From Ipomoea triloba (Eukaryota; Streptophyta; Magnoliopsida; Solanales; Convolvulaceae): 64,000 nucleotides of DNA. A program made the position numbers and the translations under genes. The stretch is taken from assembly GCF_003576645.1 (NCBI RefSeq), contig NC_044927.1, positions 10,253,997 through 10,317,996 on the forward strand, in the 5' to 3' direction. The notes under the pieces are model-generated. The model was not told the DNA's origin, searched no databases, and was given only the letters and a program-made list of their open reading frames with translations. Of the stretch, positions 10,565-22,140 are shown piece after piece. Each line of letters opens with the position of its first letter. Position 1 is the stretch's first letter.

Positions 10565-10712
10565 TTCCCTCCGTTCCATTTTATTTGTCGGTTAGCCAGA
10601 TTTAATCGAAGTTATTTTTTATTTGATTTTTTATAATATTAAATTTAGTATTTGTATATAAAATTTATATATTAATTTATAAACTACATTACATTAAAAG
10701 TATTATTAAACA
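10565..10712. mobile_element. Stowaway-type MITE, truncated
   Basis: It starts with TA then ttccctccgttccatttta and continues with the same AT-rich body as the copies at 8519 and 42385. The far end is missing. Confidence 0.65.
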
Positions 10713-11203
10713 AAAATTCGCAGTTATTTTCTGGTGCTGTGCGCGAGGTGCTTTCCGAAACTCCGCATGATGGAGTGGCAAGAGGCGCTGGCCAAAGTTG
10801 CGGCATGAGGCGCTGAACAAGATATTTTGGGTTTTTTTTTTTTCTTTCTTTTTTTGCATATTATTTCTTTGTGTTATAATTTGGCATTTGGAATTTGAAA
10901 TTTGTTTGGTATTTGGAATTTGTTTGAATTTGGTATCTGGATTCGGGGTTGAATTTGATGTTTAGATTTTCTTTGTCAAGCATCGTTTTTGGTGATTTTG
11001 AATTCGGTGGACAGCTTGTGATTTTAAATTTGTTTAGATTTGGTGATTTTGAATTTGGTGTCTAGATTTGGTACTTTTGATTTTGAATTTCTCAGCCAAG
11101 CATCAGTTCCTCTCGGAATAGCCTCACAATAATTTTTTTTTCTTATTTAATTTGGAGTATCTGCGACCCTTTCAACTAAAGAGGATCACGGATACCCTTG
11201 TTA
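10713..11203. other. Intergenic, TTTGGATTT-type low complexity
   Basis: There is no gene. From 10870 to 11090 there are many loose copies of gaatttggt/gattttgaattt, a degenerate minisatellite. The MULE insertion site follows. Confidence 0.5.
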
Positions 11204-12011
11204 AAAAAAAAAGGAATAAGGGTCAAATAGGCCACTAAGTGCACACAAAATTGCAATTGGACCATTGAACTCAAAACAATTGCAATTAAGTCCCTGAATC
11301 AACCAATACATTGCAATTTTTCTAATTACCCAGTTTTACAGGTATGTTACCGGTCACTTTGCCAACTTGGCTGCCATGTGGCTTTTTAAAATATTTTGGC
11401 TAAAGTGTCATCCTGCATCATGAATCATTCACGATTATTCATCCCGCACCATTGTCTTCAATAAGTGATTATTCGAGCCATAAACTAATTTTTTTTTTGC
11501 ACCTAGTATTTTTTGTAGGTTTTCCGGTAAAATGTTGACATGTCACCGGTTTGGGAGCTGATGTGGGCTTATTTGTTAATGATGTGGCTTTTTTTTTAAA
11601 ATATTAATGATGTGGCTTATTAACCACTAATTACAATTAATTAAGCCTTAATTAACCTTAATCATCTTCCACCTTCACCACGTACCGAGCTGCCACGCCA
11701 AGCCGAGAAGAAGACCAGATTTCTGTTTCACCGCCACGCTTCACGCCACCGCCGTTCCACAGCTCTATTTCGCCGGTCGAGGAGATGAGAGACAGGAGAC
11801 CAAGCTACAACCGCCGCTGCCAAGTCCAAGCCGCTGGAGGAGGAGCTCGCCGGAAGCACGATTCGGCCACGCTGGAGCAGTTGCCTCACCACCAAGCTCC
11901 GCCGCCGCCCCCTGCTTCACTGTCTAGCTGCCGGAGTTTCATTGTTGTTGATGTTGTCGGCAGTTAGTTGAGAGGGACGAGAGGCAGATCAGAGATGAGC
12001 TAAAAGGGTGA

Positions 12012-12117
12012 ATGCCTGTTGAAATCTGATCTGAGCTCGAGTTGCTGATTTTGGTGTGGCTGAGGTGGTGGCACCAAACCCATGTCTGGCATTGCAGGCT
12101 TCTTGTGGTTACATTGC
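12012..12117 (+). pseudogene. Captured HAESA-like receptor kinase fragment A
   Basis: The sequence encodes LLKSDLSS, then VADFGVAEVV, then GTKPMSGIAG and SCGYIAP in successive frames. DFG at 12047-12055 is the Mg-binding motif of the kinase domain, and SCGYIAP is the activation-segment/P+1 signature of HAESA/HSL-type leucine-rich-repeat receptor kinases. At least three small frame changes separate the blocks, so it cannot encode a kinase. The expected continuation after IAP is absent here. Kinase sequence resumes at 12813, beyond the ferredoxin fragment. Confidence 0.78.
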
Positions 12118-12391
12118 ACCAGGTATATATACATATATTGCCGTAAATCTTTTCAATTTACAATTGGACTTGCATCATTCCATTTTACATGTAGTAGTCC
12201 ATATAAACATTGGTACATTCTTGTTTCTGAACTTGCCAGTATTGATCATATCAATTTAAAGCGAATTTGATCTGCATTTGTAGAATATGCATACACGCTT
12301 AGGGTGAACGAGAAGAGATATATACAACCGGGGTAGTTTTTTTTTTTTTTTTTTGAATGGAAAGTAGGAACTTGCAAAGGATAGCATTACA

Positions 12392-12739
<348 letters not shown>

Positions 12740-12812
12740 TCACCTAAAAGTTGGTTTTCCTTTGGGAATCTAAGACCGGACTTCCGAGGGGAGGGTGAGG
12801 CGCGAGACATGG

Positions 12813-12956
12813 GAAGGAAAGAGCCCAGTAGATCCCGAGCTCGGGGAAAAGGATTTAGTGAAGTGGGTATGCACCACACTGGACCAGAAAGGCATAGATA
12901 ATGTGATTGATCCAAAACTGAATTCCTGGATCAAGGAAGAAATCTGCAAAGTTTTG
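12813..12956 (+). pseudogene. Captured HAESA-like receptor kinase fragment B
   Basis: Translation gives EGKSPVDPELGEKDLVKWV followed by CTTLDQKGIDNVIDPKLNSW and IKEEICKVL. This is the C-lobe segment after the kinase 'LVTG' region in HAESA/HSL1-type receptors, where GEKDLVKWVCTTLDQKG is diagnostic. The 48-codon frame is open but has no start or catalytic part. It belongs to the same parent gene type as fragment A. About 25-30 residues expected between the two fragments are missing, and the ferredoxin fragment sits in that interval. Confidence 0.88.
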
Positions 12957-13391
12957 CAAAATACGAAAAAATAAAATAAAATAATAAAAAATTACATGTC
13001 AGCATCATATTACCGGTTACCTGTAGAAAACTTACAAAAAATGCTAGGCGCAAAAAAAAAATTAGTTTATGGCTCGAATAATCTCTTATTGAAGATGATG
13101 GTGCGGGGTGAATAATCGTGAATGGTTCAGGGTGCGGAATGACACTTTAGCCAAATATTTTTGTTCCTTATTTAATAAATATATTAATATCTATATCTAA
13201 ACCTAATAAATTAGTTTATAAAGCACAACAATTCTTACGAAAAGAGAGACAGATTGTGATCGTCTTCTCCATCTTCATCCTTCTTCATCGCCACTCTGAA
13301 CCCTAGGAAAGGACGGAACTTCATCGTCAAAATTTCAGATTGTCAAACCTCCATACCACACTGGGGAAAGACGTGGGTAGATTCTTCAACA

Positions 13392-13985
13392 ATGTCTTCG
13401 TCAAATTCCAGATCATTTTCTCCATCTTCATCTAACTTCACTAGGCGTAGTGTCAACTTACAATATGAGCCTGCTTTGTATTGCAAATGTGGGTTGAAAT
13501 CTCCGTTATGCATAGCTCGTGATAGTGGCCGAAAATTCTTTGGTTGTCAACAATGGAAGGTTAGATTACAATTATTGATATAAAAGTCAATTGGGTATGG
13601 AGTTAATTCATATGTGGCATTTTTAAAAATTAATTTGTGTTATATGTCAATTATGTAACAGGAAAATGGTTGTGGATTTTTGGTATTTATTGATGATATT
13701 ATGATGAATGCTCAAATTCAAGAAATCCCGGTCATTGATTATGCGTCAACAGTAAATGCATTAAGAGATTTGAGTTGTATTATTCAACAACTAAGAGATG
13801 ATATCTCATCTGTCCAAAGAGAATGGGAGAGAGTTAAGATGTCAACAGGTGATTCTACTCAAGGTGTTAAGGAAAATTGGTCCAAGATGCTTACTTCTAT
13901 AGTTGTGATAGGTGTGATTTTATTAGCAATGTTGCTATGCTTTGGGCAAAAAAAGAGTAATAATCTAAATTTGCCTATGTTGTAA
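13392..13985 (+). CDS. MULE-encoded zf-GRF and transmembrane protein
   Basis: Exons 13392-13559 and 13662-13985 (GT-AG intron, phase 0) give 163 residues. After a Ser-rich start comes a GRF-type zinc finger: CKCG at 31-34, SGRKFFGC at 45-52, and C60 in ENGCGF. The intron falls within the finger. A predicted coiled coil (VNALRDLSCIIQQLRDDISS and onward, ~80-120) is followed by a hydrophobic segment at ~132-150 and a short basic tail, so the protein looks tail-anchored. GRF fingers bind DNA or RNA in other proteins. It sits inside the MULE, convergent with the transposase, in the position of maize mudrB but without visible similarity to it. I infer an element accessory function; no role is known to me. 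Confidence 0.8.
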
Positions 13986-14504
13986 GATCTTTAATTTATG
14001 TTAGTTAGTGTGGAAAATTAGTATATGTTGATGGTAAATGTTGTTGGAATTGGTATTGTAATGTTGTATGAAAAAAATTAATGTAGTAATGGGAGCAAGT
14101 TATTTTGTGTTATACTTTCAAGAACTATATATGTTCTTTTGCTGTTCAATCAAATTTCCATATTTTATTATGTTCATATCATATATTTGTGAAGCATGTA
14201 ATTTATCTTTGAGAATTTTCAGTATGATAAAGGAGGCCAAAACCATCATTCTTAGTATAAGTCATTCAGTAATTTTCAAAGTTCACAACATAGTATTCAC
14301 TAATATTCATAGTACAAGTCATAACAACACTGACAATATTCGACATTCACAAAATAGGCAAAAAACATTGACAAAATGAGGCTTTCATAGTAAGTCAGTC
14401 AAAAAGAAGCTTCCACACTGACAATATTCTTCGCTTCCACACCGACAATATTCTTCATTGCCTTCCCTTAGTTGCACCACTCGACTTCTTTCTTCCTTGA
14501 TAGA

Positions 14505-17500
14505 TTACACCCTAGTTGCACCACTTGAGTTCTTTCTTCCTTGATAGACTACACGAGTTGCACCACTTGAGTTCTTTCTTCCTTGATAGACTACACGATG
14601 TCCTGATTGTCCAGGCTACATAGTGCAAATCATAATTCAAATTCCAATCAGTATTATATTACAACGTTCATACATAATTCAAATTCCAATCAGTATTATA
14701 TTACAACGTTCATAGTATAATATAAAATATGACATAAATTAAGTTGAAAATAACTTACATTAATTAGTATTGCTTCAGTATGTGGGTTTGTGTAAATACC
14801 AAATCCACCACCTCTTCGTTTTTGTTGATTAGAAGGTCTAGAAGATGATGTTGTAGCTGCATTAGCCGATGGTGGACCTCTTGTAGTTGGACAATATTTC
14901 TTTGAATGGCCCTTCTCTTTACATAATGAACATGTGATAATCCTACCTTGTCGTGACAACTTTCTAGCAGGGGGTTCATTAGGCTCACGAGTCCTCTTCT
15001 TCTTTGGCCTACCAGTCATGGTTTTAGGTACAGGAGCCAAGATTTCTTCACATGTTGTTCTAGGCCAACTAAGTTCTCCATTTAAAGGTTGAATAGTGTG
15101 GCTATAGATCATTTTGTAGACTTCTTTGGAGTAGCACTCATCAATGAAGTCTTCAGGGTTCTTACTTTTATCAAAAATGGCACAACAAGCATGAGGACAT
15201 GGTATACCAGTTAGATCCCAACTTCTACATGAACACCTTCTTGCTTCCAATTTGACCTTGAATTGTTGCTTTCCTTTCTTTATCTCGTAGTTGTCATCTC
15301 CATTGAAGTCAACATGCCACCCCTTGCTATCCATTATATTTGCATTCAGTTTTTGCATCACTCTAGGTCCATAGTTCCCTGGCCATTTCTCTACATTTTG
15401 TCTTTTGGTTGCAATCCTTGTCATCATGGCCACTTTAATATCTTCTAACATTGGGATTATTGGCTTAGACCTTGCTTTCACAATGGTTGCATTGAAAGCT
15501 TCACACATATTGTTGTCAATTGAATCACATTTTGAATCTTGCCTCATGAATGCTTTGCACCAATATTTTGCAGGGTAATTTGCCAAATCCAATTTTGCTT
15601 GTACATCTTTCTTCCCCAATTGTTCAAGCATGAACTTGTATTGGTCCTCATTTGTTGAATTAGCACACATCCAAAATAGCTTCTTTAAAACTTTGCCTCT
15701 ATGTTTCTTGCTCTAATTAGCATGGATGTGTCTGGCACAATTTCTATGCTCGGCATTAGGTAGCAATTGTTGAATGACATTAACCAAACCCTATAGTTTT
15801 TTTCAAAAAAAAAAATAAAAATAAATATATATATATATATAAGCAGATTGATAAAGCAGCAAATTACAGACTAATATATAATCAGGTTACAGACTAATAT
15901 ATTAGCAGGTTACAGACTGATTCAAAACAAATTACCCAAAAAAAGATCAGTAATAATAATAATAAAACAGATTACAGAGATTACATACTGATTACTATTA
16001 AAAAAACATATATTACATGTTGACTACAAACAGATTACAAAAAAAAAAAAAAAAAGAAATAATAATAATAAAAAAGATTAACAGAGATTACATACAGATT
16101 GCATACTGACTATAGATTACAGACCACAAATTAAACTACAAACCACAAACATATTACAAACAGACTATCCTATTAGTTGCAAAAGAATATATCACAGTAA
16201 ACAAAACAAATATAAAAACAAAAAAAAAAACAAAAAAACAAAAAAAAACAGACTGCACACTACAAACACAGATTACAGACCAGATACTACAAATTGACTA
16301 TAAAATAGATTACAGATTACAGACAAAAAAGAAAATTATAAACAAAATAAAATTTTATGAGCCAATTATAAACTTGCCTTTTGTTGGTCTGAAATTATTG
16401 TCCATGAGTAACTGTTGGTGATTCCCAAATCCTGAATCAACAGCTTTAAAAACCACATCCAAGACTCTTTGTTCTCTATCTCAACAATTGCCCATGCAAT
16501 TGGATACATTTGGTTATCAGCATCTCTCCCTATAGCAGCTAGAATCTCACCCTTAAGTGTTCCTTTAAGAAAACAACCATCTAGCCCAATAACCTGCCTA
16601 CATCCTGCTAGAAAACCCCTTTTCATTGCATCAAAACATACATACATCCTCTGAAATGTACATGGGGCATTCTCAACTACCCTATTAGTTGCAATAATCA
16701 CTCTGCTCCCAGGATTTGAATTTAAACATTCATCTGCGTAGTCCCTTATTCTTTTGAACTGGTCTGAAAAACCTTGATTCATTTTCTTCAAGACACCTTT
16801 ATGAGCTCTTCTTACCATAGCCACATTAACATTTATCTTTAGCTCTGCCTCTATATCATCCTTCAACTTAGTATGCTTTATGGTTGGATCTCTTATAATC
16901 TTGTCTTCATATTTTTCTTCAATCCATTTCTGAGTTACAACCCTTAAAGTGTACCTACAATTGCACCTATGTTCTAGATGCAATGTTTTCAATTGTAAGC
17001 ATTTATATCTCTCTTCCCAACTACAATGCACCAGAAAAGGACAACCACTCACACATTTGACTCTAATTCTATTTCTCTCATTCTTATAGAAGTGGATATC
17101 TCTCTTGTGATGCACTGCATATTTCACCATTGCACTCTTAAATTGTGTTGAATCTTCAAATAACAATCCTCTCTCTAAACCTGGATATTCACACTCTGGG
17201 TTATATGAAGGGAATCTGAATTTCTTATGAGTTGATATAGGCTCCCTTTCAACGTCTTTTTCAGACTCACAACTTGGTGGATCAGCAGAGTCATAGTAAT
17301 AAGCATCACTACCATAATCAGCAATAGTTGGATCAATAACATTTGTCTTGCCTTTGGCCTTTGCCTTTGTCTTTGATTGTGCCTTTGCCTTACCTTTTCC
17401 CTTTCTAATTTCCTGCATATTACCATCCTTATTGAGGTCCTCTTCTGCTGCATCAAAACCAACATCAAACTCTTGTGTAACCCCTTCATTAAGGTTTTCA

Positions 17501-17994
17501 TTATCTTCAATTTCCATCTCATTTTCAGCTTCATAATTACTTTCAAAATCAGTATCCTCTAGAGCATACTCATCATGAACCTCAATATCAGCTTCACCAT
17601 CAGCTTGTCCTTCATAAACAATTTCAGTTTCATTTCCTTTATCAACCTCCTCAGGTGCAGGTAACAAGAAATCAGGTACCACTTCAGCTTCATCAATTCC
17701 ATGATCTACAAAGATATCACATTTTTTCCACATCTTTGCCAAAGTAATTAGGTCTAGAGTGATTTGATCATTCCATAGACATATGACATTCTCTAATGGT
17801 TCATGAGCTGCTTTATAGTGTAGTGATTTAATGTTACCATATTGCCCCTCTTTTATATACTTAACCAAGTGTGGATATGAGATCAAATCTGGATCAGTTG
17901 TTAGCTTCATCACCTCACCATTTATATACTTTAGTTTAGGTTGTTGTATAAAATTCCCACCATGGTGGACCACTAATTCAACACTTGTCCACAT
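14505..17994 (-). pseudogene. MuDR-like transposase, one nonsense codon
   Basis: Three exons, 17994-16378, 15790-14759 and 14615-14505, join in phase 0 to 919 codons. Order: a PB1-like N-terminus (VELVVHHGG), acidic stretch (~100-190), basic KGKGKAKAQSKTKAKAKGK (~200), MuDR DNA-binding zinc region (~280-350), and MULE DDE domain. The catalytic residues are visible: D472 in GLDGCFLKG, D536 in IISDQQK, and E in NNMCEAFN. A SWIM finger (CSC...CPH) and a CCHC knuckle (CSLCKEKGHSKKYC) follow. Intron 1 (15791-16377) uses a GC donor (AAG|GCAAGT), intron 2 (14616-14758) GTAAGT. Codon 565 is TAG (15713-15715) where the family motif HANW has Trp. Exon 3 repeats RVVYQGRKNSSGAT twice, with a third, frame-shifted copy after the stop. 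Only the TAG blocks the protein. Confidence 0.88.
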
Positions 17995-18897
17995 GTCTGC
18001 AATAATTTAGTATACTATTACAAGCTATTTTAGACAAAGTAAAGGTACATTATAGTCAAAAGAGAAACTGTAAAGTAAAAATCTACACAGTTTAAGGTAT
18101 AAAGTGAAACTATACCCAGCAGACCAAACACACTGCAACTGGACCCCATTTGCACCCAAAAAAAAAAACAGTAGAATCTAACATGATATATACAAATCAT
18201 AAAGCATTCAACCACATGTGCAATAAAATACTCAACAAATTTCACTATGTACGACAAAAAGGACCACACTTTTGAGTAAATCAAAAACTTGCTGGCATTT
18301 TTGAGACTAATCAAGTACAGACAAGAAGGTAACACAATCCCCACAACCATAAACCCTACAACACCCAATCGTGAACAAAAAACAATGACCCACGATTATA
18401 AACCCTACAATCATCTTCTTTGTATTTCTTACAAAAACTTAGTATTGTAAGATTAAAGTATACGATATAGATGACTTACTTGGATTTGCACTAGCTTAGG
18501 GATCACCAATGGTAGAATTTCGGATTTCGGACAAGCTCACCGCATTTCGCACTTGGAGGAGTCGTCAAAGGATTTTGCTCAGAAATTTTAGGGATGGACA
18601 GAGAAACAGAGAGTTTATATGTTTAAACATAAAATGAGATTTTAAAATAATGCCACAGAGAAACAAAAATATTTTAAAAATGCACATGGCAGTCAAGTTG
18701 GCAAAGTAACCGGTAACATACCTGTGAAACTGGGTAATTAGAAAAATTGCAATGTATTGGTTGATTCAGGGACTTAATTGTAGTTTTTTTGAGTTCAGTG
18801 GTCCAATTGCAGTTTTGTGTGCACTTCAGTGGCCTATTTGACCCTTATTCCAAAAAAAAATCACGGATGTTTTTATATAAAAGGGTCGTAGATTCTT

Positions 18898-19062
18898 TTT
18901 TTTTTTAATACTACTAACTCTATTACAATGCAGTATCTGTTCATAACTACTTTCTCAACCTATTGAACCACAAGAGTCAGTATTGCCTCCACTGAGGCTC
19001 GAACCCACCACCTCCCGTATAAAGGGAAGGGTTTGATGCCACTGGACCACAAGGTCCTTGAC
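18898..19062 (-). mobile_element. tRNA-derived SINE, copy 2
   Basis: The minus strand reads from the head ...ccttgtggtccagtggcatc (A-box region) through ggtggtgggttcgagcctc (B box) to a poly(A) tail. A perfect 17-bp target duplication, aagggtcgtagattctt, lies at 18881-18897 and 19063-19079. This is the best-preserved of three copies (others at 7032 and 31466). Confidence 0.88.
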
Positions 19063-19140
19063 AAGGGTCGTAGATTCTTAACGTTCTGCAATCTCACCGC
19101 ATGAGTCACGAAAAGTCTTGTACAAGGGTCGCGGATGACC

Positions 19141-21047
19141 AGTCATTATACGGTAGACAATGACCCACAATGCATTGTGGACCATGGTTACAAAATGCCG
19201 ACGTTTCATTAAGTAAAAGAAACGCATGTCGTAAGTCTTAAAGGAGCTCCGTAAAGGATATTACAGTTCATCTCAAAAGATATTGTCTCACATTTTATTT
19301 TATATTAACAAATGAAACTGTAGTTGTGTTGAAAGGAAACTGCAGTGTATCTGAAATGAAACTGAATAACAGTTTCACATATTTGAGTGTATATTGTGAT
19401 AGCTCTATTTCTAAACACTTTTTTACCCCCTATTTTATCTATTTTTGTGAGCTAAGTGGTGTGTATAATTGAATGGGATTTAATTTAATAATCGTTTGTA
19501 TGTTTGTGTTTAATTTATAGGTGCAATTTGTCCACAACGAGTAGCAAGGGGAGCATTTTGGAGCACATTGGATCGATTTTGGTAGCATATGATCACGCTC
19601 AAGGAAGGCTAGGAGTAGCGGAGCGCGAAACGGAGCAAGGAACAAAGCAGGAGGCACCTACACGGCCACCCACACGGCCCATATAGGTGGCCATTTCGAT
19701 CTGTACTGCTCTGTATTTATGCGTTTTGTTGCAATTTTTGTCTAAGTCCGAACCCTAGCTAGCTTAGTCTTGTTCTCCTTCATTTCTATAGACCTAGATA
19801 GCTTAGAATAGCTTACATTTACACTACTCTTGCACTTTGGAGGCTTTGTATTGCGGATATAGGTGATTTCAACCACCATCTTCATCAACTTTTAATAGAG
19901 AACTCTTACTTTTCCATCTTTCTTCTTATTTGCATTTATTGCTATGTTTATGACTTCCTTGTTAATATTTGCCATGTTTATGCTTCCTATGAGTGAGTAC
20001 TTAGCTATTTGGGTTAGATTAGGGTGTTATTGCTCCTATTGATGCTAGAAATGTAATCAATGCATAAAAGGGGATGAACAAACCCACCTAGGATTCTTGA
20101 GTTTGTATTGGGTCTTTAAGTTCTCGTCTAATAATTAATACGTAGCAATTGTTACTTGTGTTTGGAAAGTCTTTCATCTCAATGGAAATTGGATGGAAGA
20201 CTTGAGCCTTGCCAATTTCAAACTCATTTTCCTTCTATGAAAATATGGGTAGATTGGGACTTAAATATGTTTGTGTTCTTCAAGAGCTTGGATTGATTCA
20301 CCACGAAAGTGGGGCAATCTTTGTTCTAATCCTTGTTATTGGTAGGATTCATATGTGCATTGCCTCAAGACCCTAGGTAAATTGTTCTCTCCCAACTTTA
20401 AGTTTTTAAAACATCAATAGAGCAATACCTCCAATTTAACCCATCTTTAATTTTCCCATTGAAGTTTCTAGAATTAAATTTATATTCCCTAGTATCCAAA
20501 AACCCAAAAATATCTTAGTTTAATTTGCTAAATACCCTAAACCAATGATTTGTTTGGATCCTTATGGGTTCCAATACCTTGGTGACTAGAATTTAGGTAA
20601 CCGCTCAATTACTCGCCATAGTCTCAATAATCCCAAGCGGAATGACATTATATTACACCCATACCTTTTCACCATCACCCTACATCTACATCATATTGTG
20701 CAATGAAACTATAGTTATATTGAAATGATATTGTAGTTGTGTTGAAAGGGAATTGCAGTGTATTGTAAAAGAAACTGTAGTTGTGTTGAAAGGAAACTGA
20801 ATAACAATTTCATATATTTGAATGTATAATATCGAATAAAACTGTAGTTATATCGAAAAGAAATTGTAGTTGTGATGAAAGGAAACTGCAGTTGTGTTGA
20901 AAGGGAACTGCAGTATATATAAAATGAAAGTTAACGGCGCGCGGAACAGAGCCGTTTCAGCCGTTTGTTTTCATTAATTAAAACGATGTCGTTTTGATGC
21001 ATGGACCACAATCTATTGTGGACCGCAGTCCACAATAAAATTTGCGC
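19141..21047. mobile_element. MULE-type MITE split by a solo LTR
   Basis: A 10-bp target duplication, gcggatgacc, flanks it (19131-19140 and 21048-21057). Both ends carry ggaccacaat/attgtgg palindromes and aacgac-type words in inverted order. The core repeats gttgtgttgaaaggaaactg. A 1297-bp solo LTR plus a 5-bp duplication interrupts it at 19397. Without that insertion it is about 600 bp. It belongs to the same family as the element at 8774. Confidence 0.8.
19397..20693. mobile_element. Solo LTR, probably Ty3/Gypsy
   Basis: The sequence starts tgatagctctatttc and ends ctacatctacatca (TG...CA), flanked by the 5-bp duplication tattg (19392-19396 and 20694-20698). It has no coding region, primer site or second LTR, as expected after LTR-LTR recombination. 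Lineage is inferred only from its general look. Confidence 0.8.
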
Positions 21048-21057
21048 GCGGATGACC

Positions 21058-21401
21058 TGTTTTGCACTAGTGATTCTAGAAAACATACTAAAGAAAAGAA
21101 AATGAGGATTCTAATTCTAAAATTAGCGTTACTGGCATTATCAAAATCTTTTTCACAATTTATTCCTAACATTAATTATAAGTTACAATAAGAGACCGTG
21201 TGTGTAGTTGCGTTGAAGGAAAAAAAATGGAATAAACTTTTGTCTAACCAGGTGGTGCCAGCATATATGCACTGTTGAATAGTAGATTACAACTACTGCA
21301 TATATAGTACATAATAAATGCGATGAACATTTATTTCAACAAACATTAAATACAAGCGTGAATAATGCACTCCAAAATTTCAACCAACTCAAGGATATGA
21401 T
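21058..21401. other. Intergenic, nothing recognised
   Basis: AT-rich sequence without open frames of interest, up to the SINE target site. Confidence 0.5.
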
Positions 21402-21419
21402 ATAATATGATAAGATGGT

Positions 21420-21581
21420 AACCCAGTGGGGTAGCTCAAGTAGCAAGTGAGTTCTCTTTGTGGGGAGGAATTTCGGGAGAACCCGGGTTCAATTCTCCCC
21501 CGGAGCGAATGTAGGTGGACTCCGGACCGTTAAAAGGACGGAGAGAAAGCTCATGTAAATTTACCAAAAAAAAAAATAATA
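21420..21581 (+). mobile_element. tRNA-derived SINE, second family
   Basis: The element reads plus-strand: ggggtagctcaagtagcaag (A-box region), gggttcaattctcccc (B box), then a poly(A) tail. An 18-bp target duplication with one mismatch flanks it: ataatatgataagatggt at 21402-21419 and ataatatgataacatggt at 21582-21599. The head differs from the SINE family at 18898. Confidence 0.85.
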
Positions 21582-21738
21582 ATAATATGATAACATGGTG
21601 AAACATATATATAATAATTTAACCTACGGCGTAGCTATCTATTCCTGTAATCATCGTACATATATATAACTTGTGGTTGTAGCGCCGAACCTATTCCATT
21701 TCCGTTATTCACTTTCATTCCGGAAAATGAGCAAAAAT

Positions 21739-21993
21739 TATGCGAATAGTTGCAGTTGTTATACATGGTCCACAATGCATTTGGCGAATAGTTGCAGTTG
21801 TTATACATGGTCCACAATGCATTTGTGTTGAAAGTAGTGAACTGCAGTTACGCGCGAATAGTTGCAGTTGTTATACATGGTCCACAATGCATTTGTGTTG
21901 AAAGTAGTGAACTGCAGTTACGCGCGAATAGTTGCAGTTGTTATACATGGTCCACAATGCATTTGTGTTGAAAGTAGTGAACTGCAGTTACGC
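21739..21993. repeat. 70-bp tandem repeat (three full units)
   Basis: Units starting gcgaatagttgcagttgtta begin at 21784, 21854 and 21924 and look identical; a partial unit begins at 21739. Each contains atggtccacaatgcatttgt and ends actgcagttacgc. The words are those of the MULE-type MITE ends, and the right flank (gatgcacgatccacagtaaa) is a MITE terminus. It therefore looks like a MITE whose left part has been amplified. Confidence 0.88.
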
Positions 21994-22077
21994 GCGAAAT
22001 AGAGGCCGTTTTATCTGTCTGATTTTATTAATCAAAACGGCGTTGTTTTGATGCACGATCCACAGTAAAATTTGCGC

Positions 22078-22140
22078 AATGGTTGAGCGAGGGACAAGTA
22101 CTTTGGTAGTGCAATACCAAAGTAGTTGTCCTTCAACCAT
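22078..22140. repeat. Short hairpin
   Basis: atggttga, ggacaa and actttggta on the left pair with taccaaagt, ttgtcc and tcaaccat on the right around a 6-nt loop. A small bulge and one mismatch interrupt the stem. Weak pairing extends further out (tttgcgcaatgg with ccattcgcataa). It could be a tiny foldback insertion or a small-RNA precursor. Confidence 0.6.

Noticed and set aside
16469..17562. Several plus-strand frames inside the transposase
   Set aside because: Shadows of the minus-strand transposase exon 1; the Lys/Ala-rich and acidic coding strand gives open complements.
21739..21993. Regularly repeated 70-bp units considered as a CRISPR array
   Set aside because: Units are contiguous with no spacers, and the window is clearly plant nuclear DNA.
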